Assembly: GCA_022574185.1 (NCBI GenBank)
Contig: JACZSM010000012.1
Location: 1-55,348 of the forward strand
Length of the DNA: 55,348 nt
Source of the DNA: Pseudomonadota bacterium
GTDB taxonomy: Bacteria > Pseudomonadota > Gammaproteobacteria > Steroidobacterales > Woeseiaceae
Direction of reading: 5' to 3'
The notes under the pieces are model-generated. The model ran no database searches and was not told the DNA's origin. It saw only the letters and a list, made by a program, of their open reading frames with translations. Positions 1 through 9,611 of the stretch are shown in pieces. Position 1 is the stretch's first letter. The number at the start of each line of letters is the position of its first letter. A program made the position numbers and the translations under genes.

Positions 1-1318
1 CATCACCAACGGCACTGAATTTGCTTGCAGCCCGCGCACGATCACGTTGCCCTGTCATTGCTACTTCGAATCCACTTTGATCTATCGTCAGCCCACGCTC
101 GCGCGCAATATCGGCAGTCAAATCAACCGGAAAGCCGAAGGTGTCATAAAGCTTGAAGACTACATCGCCAGGAATTTCCTTGCCATCAAGTTTGGCAATC
201 GCAACCTCGAGAATGTCCATGCCCTGGTCCAGCGTTTCGGCAAAACGCTGTTCTTCTTTCTTGAGCACTTTTTCGACATGTGCCTGTGCTTGCACGAGCT
301 CGGGATATGCATCACCCATTTCCCTGGCCAGCGGCGCGACAAGTTTGTGGAAGAACAGATCGTTCGTGCCCAGCTTCTTGCCATGGCGAACTGCGCGACG
401 AATAATGCGCCGCAGCACATAGCCCCTGCCCTCGTTGCCCGGCAGCACACCGTCGGCGATCAGAAATGAGCAGGCTCGAATGTGATCTGCAATCACGTTG
501 AGCGAACTCGAACCATCGTTCTTGACGCCCAAGGTTTTCGCGACAGCGCTGATCAGGTTTGTAAACAGATCGATGTCATAATTGCTGTGCACACCCTGCA
601 TCACGGCAGCAATGCGCTCGAGGCCCATGCCGGTGTCAACCGACGGCTTCGGCAGTGGCACCATTTCACCGTCAGCCGAGCGGTCGAACTGCATGAACAC
701 CAGATTCCAGATCTCGACGAAACGGTCGCCCTCTTCGTCCGGCGAACCCGGCGGCCCACCTGCGACCTCGGGGCCGTGATCGTAAAAGATCTCGCTGCAC
801 GGCCCACAGGGCCCGGTGTCGCCCATCGCCCAATAATTGTCCTTTTTACCCATGCGTGAAAAGCGGCCGGAATCAATCCCGATTTCATTGAGCCAGATGT
901 CGGCGGCATCGTCGTCTTCATCAAAAACGGTGATCCAGAGATTTTCAGGCGGGAGCCCAAGTGTCTCCGTCAGAAATTCCCAAGCGTACTTAATGGCGTC
1001 GCGCTTGAAGTAGTCGCCGAAGCTGAAATTACCGAGCATTTCGAAAAACGTATGGTGGCGTGTCGTATAGCCGACATTTTCCAGGTCATTGTGCTTGCCG
1101 CCCGCTCGGACGCAACGCTGCGAGGTTACCGCACGCTGATAGTCGCGTTTGTCGCGACCCAGGAATACGTCCTTGAACTGCACCATTCCAGCGTTCGTGA
1201 ACAGCAGCGTCGGATCGTTCCCGGGCACCAACGGCGAGCTCGCAACGACCTCGTGGTCGCGGTCGCGAAAGTAATCCAGGAACGCCTGGCGCAATTCATT
1301 GCTCGTCATGGACTTCAT
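1..1318 (-). CDS. alaS: Alanine--tRNA ligase, N-terminal part (cut by window edge)
   Basis: Charges tRNA-Ala with alanine in the cytoplasm. About 439 residues are readable in one frame with no stop before the window edge; the family is about 875 residues, so the editing and C-terminal domains lie outside. The start reads [17 protein letters not shown], matching the class II AlaRS N-terminus. The core block [18 protein letters not shown] follows, then [12 protein letters not shown], and the tRNA-recognition helices with [15 protein letters not shown]. An alternative ATG three codons in (1309) is as good by homology, and neither start has a clear Shine-Dalgarno sequence. It begins 16 nt after the recX stop, in the widespread order recA-recX-alaS, so it is probably cotranscribed with them. 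Confidence 0.97.
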   Translation of the reverse strand, partial: MKSMTSNELRQAFLDYFRDRDHEVVASSPLVPGNDPTLLFTNAGMVQFKDVFLGRDKRDYQRAVTSQRCVRAGGKHNDLENVGYTTRHHTFFEMLGNFSFGDYFKRDAIKYAWEFLTETLGLPPENLWITVFDEDDDAADIWLNEIGIDSGRFSRMGKKDNYWAMGDTGPCGPCSEIFYDHGPEVAGGPPGSPDEEGDRFVEIWNLVFMQFDRSADGEMVPLPKPSVDTGMGLERIAAVMQGVHSNYDIDLFTNLISAVAKTLGVKNDGSSSLNVIADHIRACSFLIADGVLPGNEGRGYVLRRIIRRAVRHGKKLGTNDLFFHKLVAPLAREMGDAYPELVQAQAHVEKVLKKEEQRFAETLDQGMDILEVAIAKLDGKEIPGDVVFKLYDTFGFPVDLTADIARERGLTIDQSGFEVAMTGQRDRARAASKFSAVGD

Positions 1319-1334
1319 CGGGGGATTCTAAGCG

Positions 1335-1814
1335 TTATTCCTCGAATGCGGAAACTGCAGCCTGAATGTGATCGGGCTCGAACCCGCGGTACTGAAGAAA
1401 CCGCATCTGCCGGGCTTTTGTCTCGAAATCGGCGGGCCGGCCCGCACCAAACTTTTTCTGCCGGACTCCACGCGCAAGATCGTGCCAGTTCTGCTGCACA
1501 TCGGTCAGACCGTTGTCGATCAGGTTCTCGACAATGCCACGCTGCTCGAGATCCGCGCGAATTCTCGTCGGCCCTTTGCCCTGATCGATTCGTGAGCGGA
1601 TAAATGCCTCGACGAAACGTCGATCGCTTTGCAAGCCCTCCTCGGTGAGCTTCACGATCGCATTTTCTGCGACGTCAGCGCCAAAACCGGCCGCGGTGAC
1701 TTTGTCTAAGAGCTCGACCCGACCGTGCTCGCGTCGAGCCAGGTAGTCCATCGCCTTTTTTCGGGCCTTGGCGGGATCGCAGAATTTTTCAGACACCGTG
1801 GTCATCGCCCGCAT
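1335..1814 (-). CDS. recX: Regulatory protein RecX
   Basis: RecX binds RecA filaments and limits their growth. The 159-residue product is the normal size for the family and is built of three-helix repeats; recognisable blocks are RKKAMDYLARREHGRVEL near the N-terminus, LQSDRRFVEAFIRSRIDQGKGPTRIRADLEQRGI in pieces mid-protein, and KARQMRFLQYRGFEPDHI at the end. It follows recA by 30 nt and precedes alaS by 16 nt, so SOS induction of recA should reach it. A second in-frame ATG three codons in (1805) is possible. A GGAG sits in the recA-recX gap but somewhat far from the first ATG, so the exact start is unsure. Confidence 0.95.
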   Translation of the reverse strand: MRAMTTVSEKFCDPAKARKKAMDYLARREHGRVELLDKVTAAGFGADVAENAIVKLTEEGLQSDRRFVEAFIRSRIDQGKGPTRIRADLEQRGIVENLIDNGLTDVQQNWHDLARGVRQKKFGAGRPADFETKARQMRFLQYRGFEPDHIQAAVSAFEE

Positions 1815-1844
1815 TCCAGCTGCCAGACTCCTACAGCGGCTTGG

Positions 1845-2888
1845 TTACGCTTCCTGCGCGACCGCCGCCTCCGTTTCACTGGCCGGTTTTTCGACGGTAT
1901 CCGGCAGGAGCTTCGCACGAATTTTTTGCTCGATTTCCGCTGCGATCTCAGGATGCGTCTTCAGAAACTCACGCACATTTTCCTTGCCCTGGCCAATTCG
2001 GTCATCGCCATAGCTGTACCACGAACCCGCCTTGTCAATCAGACCATGTTCCACACCCAGGTCGATGATCTCGCCTTCGCGGGAAATACCATGGCCGTAG
2101 AGGATTTCGAATTCGGCTATTTTGAATGGTGGCGCGAGCTTGTTCTTGACGACCTTGACGCGCGTCTGGTTGCCGATGATCTCGTCACCTTTCTTGATCG
2201 CGCCAATGCGGCGGATGTCGAGGCGCACAGATGCGTAGAACTTAAGTGCATTACCACCCGTCGTCGTCTCGGGATTGCCAAACATGACACCAATCTTCAT
2301 GCGAATCTGGTTAATGAAGACCACCATTGTGTTCGAGCGATTGATGTTGGCCGTCAGTTTTCTAAGCGCCTGCGACATCAGGCGTGCCTGCAAGCCCATG
2401 TGCGAATCGCCCATCTCGCCCTCAATCTCGGCCTTCGGCGTCAGTGCTGCGACCGAATCGATAACAATAATGTCGATGGCGCTCGAACGCACCAACATGT
2501 CCGTAATTTCCAGCGCCTGTTCGCCAGTGTCGGGCTGGGAAACGAGCAATTCGTCAACATTGACGCCAAGCTGTCCGGCGTACTTCGGATCGAGCGCATG
2601 CTCGGCATCGACAAAAGCCGCCGTACCACCGAGTTTTTGAGCTTCGGCGATAACTTGCAGCGCCAGTGTCGTCTTCCCCGAGGCCTCCGGACCATAGATT
2701 TCAACAACCCGCCCCCTGGGCAAGCCGCCGATTCCGAGCGCCACATCGAGCGCGATTGAGCCCGACGAAACAACCTCGATGTCCCTGATTGCGTTGCTAT
2801 CACCAAGGCGCATCACCGAACCCTTGCCAAATTGTTTTTCAATCTGCCCAAGTGCTGCGGCGAGTGCTTTTTTGCGGTTGTCATCCAT
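1845..2888 (-). CDS. recA: Recombinase RecA
   Basis: DNA strand-exchange ATPase and co-protease for LexA. The product is 347 residues, the usual length. It has the Walker A box GPEASGKTT (residues 66-74), the [10 protein letters not shown] block, the MAW-like region around [14 protein letters not shown], and the L2 region [17 protein letters not shown]. The C-terminus ends in the usual variable acidic tail. It has its own promoter region of about 120 bp, containing a perfect LexA box about 55-70 nt upstream of the ATG; recX and alaS follow on the same strand. The upstream gene thpR is cotranscription-competent, so some basal expression may also come from the pncC side. Confidence 0.99.
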   Translation of the reverse strand: MDDNRKKALAAALGQIEKQFGKGSVMRLGDSNAIRDIEVVSSGSIALDVALGIGGLPRGRVVEIYGPEASGKTTLALQVIAEAQKLGGTAAFVDAEHALDPKYAGQLGVNVDELLVSQPDTGEQALEITDMLVRSSAIDIIVIDSVAALTPKAEIEGEMGDSHMGLQARLMSQALRKLTANINRSNTMVVFINQIRMKIGVMFGNPETTTGGNALKFYASVRLDIRRIGAIKKGDEIIGNQTRVKVVKNKLAPPFKIAEFEILYGHGISREGEIIDLGVEHGLIDKAGSWYSYGDDRIGQGKENVREFLKTHPEIAAEIEQKIRAKLLPDTVEKPASETEAAVAQEA

Positions 2889-2943
2889 GGTTTATTGCCA
2901 TCCGGTAGGTGAATTCAGTAACAGTCGATTATTCCACAAAGAA

Positions 2944-2959
2944 CTGTACATAACCACAG
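2944..2959 (-). promoter_or_regulatory. LexA box in the recA promoter
   Basis: On the minus strand this reads CTGTGGTTATGTACAG, an exact CTG-N10-CAG SOS operator. It lies 55-70 nt upstream of the recA ATG. An AATAAT (5 of 6 to the -10 consensus) lies 10 nt downstream at 2928-2933, so the operator would cover the -35 region, as expected for repression by LexA. No good -35 hexamer is visible. The match is seen in the sequence; SOS control is inferred from the family. Confidence 0.87.
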
Positions 2960-3008
2960 TATTACGGCATCTAATCTGGGCACTGAGCGAAGAAACACGA
3001 AGAACAAT

Positions 3009-3524
3009 TCAGAAGTCTTTGACTATCGGGCGGTAAGTCACGCTGCCGCGCTGCGAAACCGACTCCATCAGTTCGAAGCTCGACCACTCGATCATGGCCG
3101 ACTGCGCCAATCGCTGCGCTTCGAACTGCCGGGCATTGCGCACGACCGTGACGTGCGGACGGTAAACCCGTTGCGCTGACTCGATGCCAGCGGCAAAGAT
3201 CTTGTCCTTGAGACTTTCGACAAGCCGGTCCATGTCGGGCGGAATCGTCGGCGGCACCAGCGCAGCAATTTTCGGCCGCGGCCAGAATTCGAGACGGTCA
3301 AAACGCAGCCGAATTGGTTGCATCGTGATGTCCTGCTTCGCCGCGAGCAGCTCGTCAATACGCTCTTCGGGAAATTCGCCGATGTAGGCGAGCGTCACGT
3401 GCCATTCACGACGATCGACGGCGCGCCCCTCGACGAGCTTGGCCAGCGGCGAAATGAAATCGCGCATGCGATCACGTTGCCGAGTGTCGGGCCATAGAGC
3501 AAAAAACAGGATCTTGTTTGCCAT
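3009..3524 (-). CDS. thpR: RNA 2',3'-cyclic phosphodiesterase (ThpR/LigT family)
   Basis: The 171-residue product has the two HxTx catalytic motifs of the 2H phosphoesterase superfamily, HVTL at residues 42-45 and HVTV at 124-127, and the family N-terminus ILFFALWP. ThpR enzymes open 2',3'-cyclic phosphates on RNA ends; the physiological substrate is not settled. Its ATG overlaps the TAA of the lipoprotein hydrolase by one base (TAATG), so translation is probably coupled. The recA promoter region follows its stop. The length is typical (170-190) and nothing looks broken. Confidence 0.93.
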   Translation of the reverse strand: MANKILFFALWPDTRQRDRMRDFISPLAKLVEGRAVDRREWHVTLAYIGEFPEERIDELLAAKQDITMQPIRLRFDRLEFWPRPKIAALVPPTIPPDMDRLVESLKDKIFAAGIESAQRVYRPHVTVVRNARQFEAQRLAQSAMIEWSSFELMESVSQRGSVTYRPIVKDF

Positions 3525-5317
3525 TACTCCATACGCTCCCTGTCGAAAGGCATGAATTTGTCCGACACTCTGATCATCTGTTCAAATTCCGCATAGCCAC
3601 CGTTGCCGATCCGGAAACCGGTGGTGCCGTTCGGCATGATGGCAATGACGTTGCCCCCCCAGCCATGCATTTCGGGGATCCAGTAGTGCGACCCGGCCGG
3701 CGTCGTATACGGTTCATGCCAGAAAGTCATGTGGTAGCTCTTGTCACCGAAGATGTTGCTGGCGCCAGTCGGCAAACCACGCACGTCCGTCAGATACCGG
3801 GCCTCGGCAAGTTTCGCAGAACTCAGGATCTGCTGTCCATTGTGTTCGCCATTATTCTGGATCAACCGCGAGAGCTTCACGATATCGTCAATGGTCATGT
3901 ACAGGCCCCAGGCCAGAAGTGGCATGCCAGCTTCGCCGCCGGGTTCTTTGGTGAAGTTCGCCGGCATGTGGCGGATACCAATCGGCGTGTATACCTCGTC
4001 GACCAGCATGGTCCAGAGATTCGCATCATCGCCTTCTTTTTGTTTAAGCAAACTACTGAGCGCAGCCGCCAGCAGAAATATGTCGCGGTCGCGGTAACGG
4101 ACATGCTCTCCGGGTCCCCAGGGATGGTTTGACTGGCGAAAAACGTACTGGAGTTTTTCCTCGAGTCCCGGGGCCAGATACCAGGCATCGTAGGCGTCCT
4201 GGTCAGCGACAATATAGCCATCGCTAATGTGGTTCGGCTCGATGTTTTCGCTGCCGGCACCGATTCCGGTAGCCATGCTCACCAGGTGTTCAATTGTGAC
4301 CTCGTCCCAACCATCATGCTCCGCCGTGAATTCAAGAAGATCCCTGATGCGAAGATCGAATATTTGATCGCCATACTTCTGCGCCAGGCGCAACGTGGCC
4401 ATCAGACCTGCAGCCGACTTCGTGATCGACCAGATTCCGTGCCGCATCGCTTGCGGATAAGGATATGGGCCGTATGGCGTTGGACTGAAACGGACGAATA
4501 CTTCATTCGGTGTGACCAGGCCGCTGACGATAAACTTGTCCGGCTCAATGGATGAATCGAATTCGCTCAACGCGTCCCGGCCGACCATTGCCTCAAGGTT
4601 TTCCCACGGGTCCCAGGGTATTCGTGCCGCCAGCTCCTGCCTGAAATCCTCGATGATGGCGTCGCTGTTGACGATTTCTGTCGGCGAGTATGTTGCGGCC
4701 ACGTGTCCCGATGCGACAAACCATGTTTGCACAAAATAGGGCGTGAGTTGCTGCACGACCTGGTAACGCAAATGAGAAATCTGTGTATCGTCATACAGGA
4801 ACGTGGCCACACCATTGTAAGTTTCGTTTTCGATATTGCTCGTCAAAATGAAAGGGAATGACGCCCGCGACATATCGCCATCGCTGGGCTCCGACCACAC
4901 CCGGCCTGGCGAGATCTGAATTTGCCAGAAACTTGCATCGTCGGGCGAGAACAAAATGCCCCGTTCTACCGGGATCAGGTGACCGTCGTCACTCAGCAAG
5001 CGAACAGACAGTGCCGGGAAAAGCTGCGTCAGTTTTCCCGCAATGGTGATCGGCTCGATGACCGCGGGTTCTGTTCGCATCACTGATGAACGGAGGCGCA
5101 GTTGTCCTGCAAACTCGTGCCGCGCATCCGTGGCGCCTGTGGACGGCAGGAAAAACTCGTTCAGGATGGGGCCGGGATCCGCCGAGCTGGGCGCCACCAT
5201 TTCGTCGCGCGTCAGTTTTTCACGCGACTCTGCAGGTAACGATGAATCTTCACAGGCAGACAACGCTATAGCCAGGACCAGCACCAATATTCGAATCAAG
5301 AGAGCCTTGACAGTCAT
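3524..5317 (-). CDS. Lipoprotein serine hydrolase of the beta-lactamase/PBP4-like fold
   Basis: A 597-residue protein with a lipoprotein signal peptide: hydrophobic stretch LLIRILVLVLAIALSAC with lipobox LSAC, modified Cys22. Residues about 23-250 are not recognisable. From about 255 on it resembles class C beta-lactamase-like serine hydrolases (PF00144 type): the SxxK motif is S297-I-T-K300 in GIWSITKSAAG, and the C-terminal part has the WGGN...NGTTGFRIGNGG region. The usual YxN is not obvious; YRDRD occupies the expected area. Its ATG overlaps the pncC stop (ATGA) and its stop overlaps the thpR start, so it is embedded in the operon upstream of recA. The substrate is unknown; an envelope peptidase or esterase is a guess. 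Confidence 0.85.
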   Translation of the reverse strand: MTVKALLIRILVLVLAIALSACEDSSLPAESREKLTRDEMVAPSSADPGPILNEFFLPSTGATDARHEFAGQLRLRSSVMRTEPAVIEPITIAGKLTQLFPALSVRLLSDDGHLIPVERGILFSPDDASFWQIQISPGRVWSEPSDGDMSRASFPFILTSNIENETYNGVATFLYDDTQISHLRYQVVQQLTPYFVQTWFVASGHVAATYSPTEIVNSDAIIEDFRQELAARIPWDPWENLEAMVGRDALSEFDSSIEPDKFIVSGLVTPNEVFVRFSPTPYGPYPYPQAMRHGIWSITKSAAGLMATLRLAQKYGDQIFDLRIRDLLEFTAEHDGWDEVTIEHLVSMATGIGAGSENIEPNHISDGYIVADQDAYDAWYLAPGLEEKLQYVFRQSNHPWGPGEHVRYRDRDIFLLAAALSSLLKQKEGDDANLWTMLVDEVYTPIGIRHMPANFTKEPGGEAGMPLLAWGLYMTIDDIVKLSRLIQNNGEHNGQQILSSAKLAEARYLTDVRGLPTGASNIFGDKSYHMTFWHEPYTTPAGSHYWIPEMHGWGGNVIAIMPNGTTGFRIGNGGYAEFEQMIRVSDKFMPFDRERME

Positions 5318-5817
5318 GACTCGATACGCTCCCGCACGCCTTGCAGCGCGTGTACGACGGCGAGTTCACGCACAAGATCGCGGTCGCCCGTAAAATGCTG
5401 GCAAATTGCCTCGGTATCGACGCGAGAGCCTTTTCTCACGGCCCAGGCGAACCAGACCGTGCCGACGGGCTTTGCCTCGCTACCACCATCCGGACCGGCG
5501 ATGCCGCTGACCGAGACGCCGATATCGGCCCCGCTTAGATTGAGCGCAGCTTCGGCCATTTCCATGACAACAGCTTCGCTAACCGCGCCGTGGTCGATAA
5601 GCGTCTGATTCTGCACGCCGAGCAGTGATTCCTTGGCGCCATTGCTGTAGCTGACGATGCCATAGGCAAAACATGCGGAACTGCCGGATACATCGGTAAT
5701 CGCCTTGGCTATCCAGCCTCCTGTGCAGGATTCGGCCGTTGTTACGGCCTTGCTCGCCGATGACAACTCGCTGACCAGCGCCTGGGCCAATTCCTTGATC
5801 GCTTCGTGGTCAGCCAT
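5314..5817 (-). CDS. pncC: Nicotinamide-nucleotide amidohydrolase (CinA C-terminal domain)
   Basis: Deamidates nicotinamide mononucleotide to nicotinate mononucleotide, recycling the NMN released by NAD-dependent DNA ligase. The product is 167 residues, the size of a stand-alone PncC without the CinA N-terminal domain. Key block TAESCTGG (residues 27-34) holds the catalytic Ser30, followed by FAYGIVSYSNGAKESLLGV with Lys62 and by GVSVSGIAGPDGG. It overlaps the glycosyltransferase upstream by 8 nt and the lipoprotein gene downstream by 4 nt. pncC beside recA is a common gammaproteobacterial order, but here two extra genes separate them. Confidence 0.95.
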   Translation of the reverse strand: MADHEAIKELAQALVSELSSASKAVTTAESCTGGWIAKAITDVSGSSACFAYGIVSYSNGAKESLLGVQNQTLIDHGAVSEAVVMEMAEAALNLSGADIGVSVSGIAGPDGGSEAKPVGTVWFAWAVRKGSRVDTEAICQHFTGDRDLVRELAVVHALQGVRERIES

Positions 5818-6892
5818 TCAATACAGACTCGTAGAGTGCGAGGTGCTTATCGACCATCGTATCGATCGAAAACTCATTTTGCATCCGTTTGCGACCCGCT
5901 GCGCCATATTTCTGTCGAAGCCCATCATTATCAATCATCGTTGCAATCGCAATGCGCAATGCTTCGACATTCTCCGCGGCAACCAGAATACCGGTCTCCC
6001 CGTCAGCGACAGCCTCCGACAAGCCGCCGGCGTTGAAACCCACAACCGCGACGCCCGCCGCGGCCGCCTTGAGTGCGGCGACACCCAGGCCTTCGGCCAG
6101 CGCCGGGTGCACGAACAGATCGAAACAACCCAGGTATGCATCCAGGTCAGCACGAAACCCGGCGAACCGGACTGTGTCGCCAAGACCCAGCGATGCCGCC
6201 TGGGAGCGCAACTGATTCGCCAGATACCCTTCACCAAACAAGATCACGCGAAGTTGCCGATGATGCTGCAGGTCGGCGGCGGCTTGAAGCAGGTAGCGAT
6301 GCCCTTTGCGAGGAATGAGCTGACCCGCTGCAACAATCACAAAGGCATCGGCGGGTATGTCGAATTCGGCGCGAAAAGCATCGCAATCGGCAGGATTCGC
6401 GACTGCTTCCGTATCGACGGCGCTGCGTATGACTTCAATACGCGCGTCATCGACGCCCCGCTCACGCAGTACGGCAGCGATCGCCTCGGAGATGGCGATG
6501 ATTTTTCTGAATGGGCGATATCGAAGCGCAGCCATGAGCCGCATCTCGGTATTATCGACGCGCCGCGACACAACGGCCGGAATATCGGCGAAGCTCGCGG
6601 CCATGCCGCCCAGAATGTCGGCACCGCGCCGGCTATGACAATGCACCAGGTCCGGGTTCGATGCCTGCAGGTACTGCGCAAGTCGATACGCGAACGGCAA
6701 ATCGAGATCGCCCGCGCAAAATAAGTTGCGAACCGGGATGCGCGCTGCGCGCGCGGCTGCATCGATACCTGACTCAGGTGGGCAGATGAGCGTGCAGTCG
6801 TGACCACGTTTGAGCAGCGCCGAGACCAGGTAGATCACCTGCTGTGGACCACCATAAAGATGGCGCCCGGTTTCGACATGCAGTATTTTCAT
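5810..6892 (-). CDS. Glycosyltransferase family 4 protein
   Basis: A 360-residue GT-B enzyme. The N-terminus MKILHVETGRHLYGGPQQVIYL is the acceptor-side loop of GT4 enzymes, and the C-terminal half has GQLIPRKGHRYLLQA and FVHPALAEGLGVAALKAA. The EX7E motif is incomplete: the first Glu is present (AEGLG) but the second position is Lys. The frame is open far upstream, but that extension is antisense to mutS and has no homology; the ATG at 6892 gives the correct family N-terminus. The acceptor is probably an envelope glycan, but no sugar-synthesis genes are nearby. It starts the operon leading into pncC and is divergent from mutS, 78 bp away. Confidence 0.9.
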   Translation of the reverse strand: MKILHVETGRHLYGGPQQVIYLVSALLKRGHDCTLICPPESGIDAAARAARIPVRNLFCAGDLDLPFAYRLAQYLQASNPDLVHCHSRRGADILGGMAASFADIPAVVSRRVDNTEMRLMAALRYRPFRKIIAISEAIAAVLRERGVDDARIEVIRSAVDTEAVANPADCDAFRAEFDIPADAFVIVAAGQLIPRKGHRYLLQAAADLQHHRQLRVILFGEGYLANQLRSQAASLGLGDTVRFAGFRADLDAYLGCFDLFVHPALAEGLGVAALKAAAAGVAVVGFNAGGLSEAVADGETGILVAAENVEALRIAIATMIDNDGLRQKYGAAGRKRMQNEFSIDTMVDKHLALYESVLNG

Positions 6893-6901
6893 CGCTAAAG
6901 A

Positions 6902-6926
6902 ATCGCCCGCATGGCGGGCTCCAACA
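6902..6926 (+). repeat. REP-like element, single copy
   Basis: Positions 6902-6926 read ATCGCCCGCATGGCGGGCTCCAACA in two pieces: an imperfect hairpin GCCCGC-AT-GGCGGGC followed by the tail TCCAACA. It is the same unit found in inverted pairs at 9538, 15968 and 32585. It sits between the divergent glycosyltransferase and mutS genes, inside their promoter region, which is unusual for elements normally found at gene ends. Confidence 0.75.
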
Positions 6927-6970
6927 GGTGCACTCTTCAATAAGATTAGCAGTCCTGATCTCAACATAAA

Positions 6971-9529
6971 ATGAAAGCAGAAGTCACTCCAGTCCACACA
7001 CCGATGATGCGGCAGTACCTGGCTATCAAGGCTGAGTACCCGGATATGCTCGTGTTGTATCGAATGGGTGACTTTTATGAGCTTTTCTTCGACGACGCGA
7101 GGCGCGCAGCGGCATTGCTCGACATCACGCTGACATCGCGCGGCAAGTCGGGCGGCAATCCAATCCCGATGGCCGGAGTCCCGTATCACGCCATCGAGGG
7201 CTATCTGGCCAAGCTTGTGCGCAAGGGCGAGTCGGTCGCAATTTGTGAGCAGATCGGAGACCCGGCGACCAGCAAAGGGCCCGTTGAACGCAAAGTCATG
7301 CGCATCGTTACGCCCGGCACGCTCACCGACGAAGCCCTGCTCGCTGCAACACGCGACAATCTTGTCGCGTCGATATTCGCGGACCGCAACCGCATCGGCA
7401 TTGCCTGGCTCGATTTGGCCGGCGGCCGGTTCCTGTTGACCGAAGTCCCGGACATTGACGCAGCACTCGGCGAAATCGAACGATTGCGGCCCGCCGAACT
7501 CATCGTTGATGAAGACCAGCCGCTCGGCGACACGATCAAGAAAGATGTTCGCGTTACGCGACGACCGCCCTGGCACTTTGAACTGGACAGTGCAACACGA
7601 TTGCTTTGCGCGCAGTTCGGGACTCGCGATCTAAGCGGATTCGGCTGCGAGGACTGTTCGACCGGCATTGCGGCAGCGGGCGCGTTGTTGCAATACGTTA
7701 ACGATACGCAGAAAGCGTCGCTGCCCCACCTGCAGTCGATCGTGGCCGAGCGACGTGAGGATGCCATCATCATGGACGGCCCGACGCGGCGCAATCTCGA
7801 ACTCGAAAAATCGCTGAGCGGTCATCACGAGCACACGCTTGCCGGCGTTATGGATCACTGCCGGAGCCCGATGGGATCGCGCATGCTGCGCCGCTGGATC
7901 CAACGACCGTTACGCAATACCGCAGTTTTACGCGGGCGCTACCAAGCAATCGAAACGATGCTGATTAAAGGCATCGTTGCCACTGTACAGACCCTTATCA
8001 ATGGCGTTGGCGACATCGAGCGAATCCTGTCACGCGTGGCGCTGCGCTCAGCACGGCCGCGTGATTTGCGTCAATTAGCCGCAGCCCTGTCGCGCTTACC
8101 GGATCTTCGACAACAGATCGCCGAGCTCGAATCGCCACAATTACACGATTTGAGTCAGCGAATTGGCGAGCACCGTCGGCAGCACGAATTATTGTCGAAA
8201 GCGGTCATCGACCAACCGCCAATGTTGATTCGTGACGGCGGCGTCATCGCCGACGGTTACGACGATGAACTTGACGACCTCAGGGCGATTGCCACCAACG
8301 CCGATCAGTACCTGCTGAACCTGGAAGCTCGCGAGAAAAAACGTACGGGTATTGCGACGCTAAAAGTCGGCTATAACCGCGTACACGGTTATTACATCGA
8401 GATCAGCAAGGCCCAGGCTGACAAAGCACCGGTCGAATACATTCGCCGTCAGACGCTGAAGAATGCCGAGCGATATATAACGCCTGAACTCAAGGAGTTT
8501 GAAGACAAGGTGCTCAGCGCCAGGGAACGCGCGCTCGCACGAGAGAAGACATTATACGAAGAACTCCTTGATCAACTGCTCGAGGTGCTCGCCGAATTGC
8601 AACAGACCGCGGCTGCCGTGGCCGAACTCGACGTATTGGCCTGCTTCGCCGAGCGTGCAGACTCCTTGAATCTGTCAAAGCCCGATATTGCCCACGCACC
8701 GTGTATTGAAATCGAAGGCGGACGACACCTCGTGGTCGAACAAGTCATCGATACACCGTTTGTTGCCAACGACCTGTCACTGGGAACCAGGCAGCGTTTG
8801 CTCGTAATCACAGGACCAAATATGGGTGGCAAATCGACCTACATGCGGCAAACGGCGCTCATTGTCATCCTTGCGCACATCGGCAGTTTCGTCCCTGCCG
8901 AGAGCCTGCGTATCGGCCCGATCGACAGAATCTTTACGCGTATCGGCGCATCCGATGATCTTGCGGGGGGACGCTCAACCTTCATGGTCGAAATGACAGA
9001 GACAGCAACAATTCTCCACAATGCGACCGAACAGAGCCTGGTACTCATGGACGAAATCGGCCGCGGCACAAGCACCTTCGATGGGCTGTCGCTCGCCTGG
9101 GCCGCCGCACATTACATGGGTGATACGGCTAAAGCATTTACATTATTCGCGACACACTATTTTGAGCTCACCGCACTGGTCCAGGAACTGCCAGGTTGCA
9201 GCAACGTACATCTGGATGCGACCGAACACGACGGGCAACTCGTGTTCCTGCATGCCGTCAAACCCGGACCCGCCAACCAGAGTTACGGCTTACAGGTCGC
9301 GGCATTGGCCGGTGTGCCCAAAGAAGTCATTCGACGTGCGCAGAGCTACCTGAAAGTGCTTGAGGCCTTGCAGCTTGAACACGACGCAAGCCCCCAGGCG
9401 CAGTTGCCACTAACCGTCGAAGCTGCGGAAATCGACGACGCCCTGGTTAACGCTGTCGATGCGCTGGATCCGGACTCGATGACGCCGCGTGAGGCGCTGG
9501 ACGCGCTTTACAAGCTTAAAGATCTGTAA
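6971..9529 (+). CDS. mutS: DNA mismatch repair protein MutS
   Basis: Recognises mismatches and small loops and recruits MutL. The product is 852 residues, close to E. coli MutS (853). The N-terminal mismatch-binding domain has the Phe-X-Glu motif in RMGDFYELF (about residues 36-44). The Walker A box GPNMGGKST is near 615, followed by the signature [12 protein letters not shown] and Walker [17 protein letters not shown], then THYFEL. The C-terminus ends with the [14 protein letters not shown] tail typical of gammaproteobacterial MutS. It is transcribed alone, divergent from the pncC-recA operon, and ends in a REP-like pair facing the small hydrolase. Confidence 0.99.
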   Translation: MKAEVTPVHTPMMRQYLAIKAEYPDMLVLYRMGDFYELFFDDARRAAALLDITLTSRGKSGGNPIPMAGVPYHAIEGYLAKLVRKGESVAICEQIGDPATSKGPVERKVMRIVTPGTLTDEALLAATRDNLVASIFADRNRIGIAWLDLAGGRFLLTEVPDIDAALGEIERLRPAELIVDEDQPLGDTIKKDVRVTRRPPWHFELDSATRLLCAQFGTRDLSGFGCEDCSTGIAAAGALLQYVNDTQKASLPHLQSIVAERREDAIIMDGPTRRNLELEKSLSGHHEHTLAGVMDHCRSPMGSRMLRRWIQRPLRNTAVLRGRYQAIETMLIKGIVATVQTLINGVGDIERILSRVALRSARPRDLRQLAAALSRLPDLRQQIAELESPQLHDLSQRIGEHRRQHELLSKAVIDQPPMLIRDGGVIADGYDDELDDLRAIATNADQYLLNLEAREKKRTGIATLKVGYNRVHGYYIEISKAQADKAPVEYIRRQTLKNAERYITPELKEFEDKVLSARERALAREKTLYEELLDQLLEVLAELQQTAAAVAELDVLACFAERADSLNLSKPDIAHAPCIEIEGGRHLVVEQVIDTPFVANDLSLGTRQRLLVITGPNMGGKSTYMRQTALIVILAHIGSFVPAESLRIGPIDRIFTRIGASDDLAGGRSTFMVEMTETATILHNATEQSLVLMDEIGRGTSTFDGLSLAWAAAHYMGDTAKAFTLFATHYFELTALVQELPGCSNVHLDATEHDGQLVFLHAVKPGPANQSYGLQVAALAGVPKEVIRRAQSYLKVLEALQLEHDASPQAQLPLTVEAAEIDDALVNAVDALDPDSMTPREALDALYKLKDL

Positions 9530-9537
9530 GAGCCCGG

Positions 9538-9611
9538 TGTTGGAGCCCGCCATGGTGGTAATCGCCCGCATGGCGGACTCCAACAGCGGGCTCCTACAGC
9601 GGGCTGCTACA
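9538..9611. repeat. Inverted pair of REP-like elements (REPIN-like)
   Basis: The left unit starts TGTTGGAGCCCGCCATG at 9538. After a short spacer the right unit, ATCGCCCGCATGGCGG-ACTCCAACA, ends at 9585, so the ends are inverted copies of TGTTGGA. A degenerate tail of GCGGGCTCCTACA and GCGGGCTGCTACA runs to 9611 and overlaps the stop codon of the downstream hydrolase gene. It lies between convergent mutS and that gene and may fold into a hairpin in both transcripts; no T-run follows, so it is not a classic terminator. Confidence 0.8.

Noticed and set aside
1826..1843. CTCCTACAGCGG after recA, similar to a repeat tail
   Set aside because: Only about 10 bases match, with no hairpin or partner; chance similarity.
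1725..2759. A 344-codon plus-strand frame over recA
   Set aside because: It is antisense to recA, with no domain and no SD; high-GC coding regions often leave long antisense frames.
6893..7576. Upstream extension of the glycosyltransferase
   Set aside because: The frame is open to 7576, but this part is antisense to mutS; MKILHVETG at 6892 is the family start.
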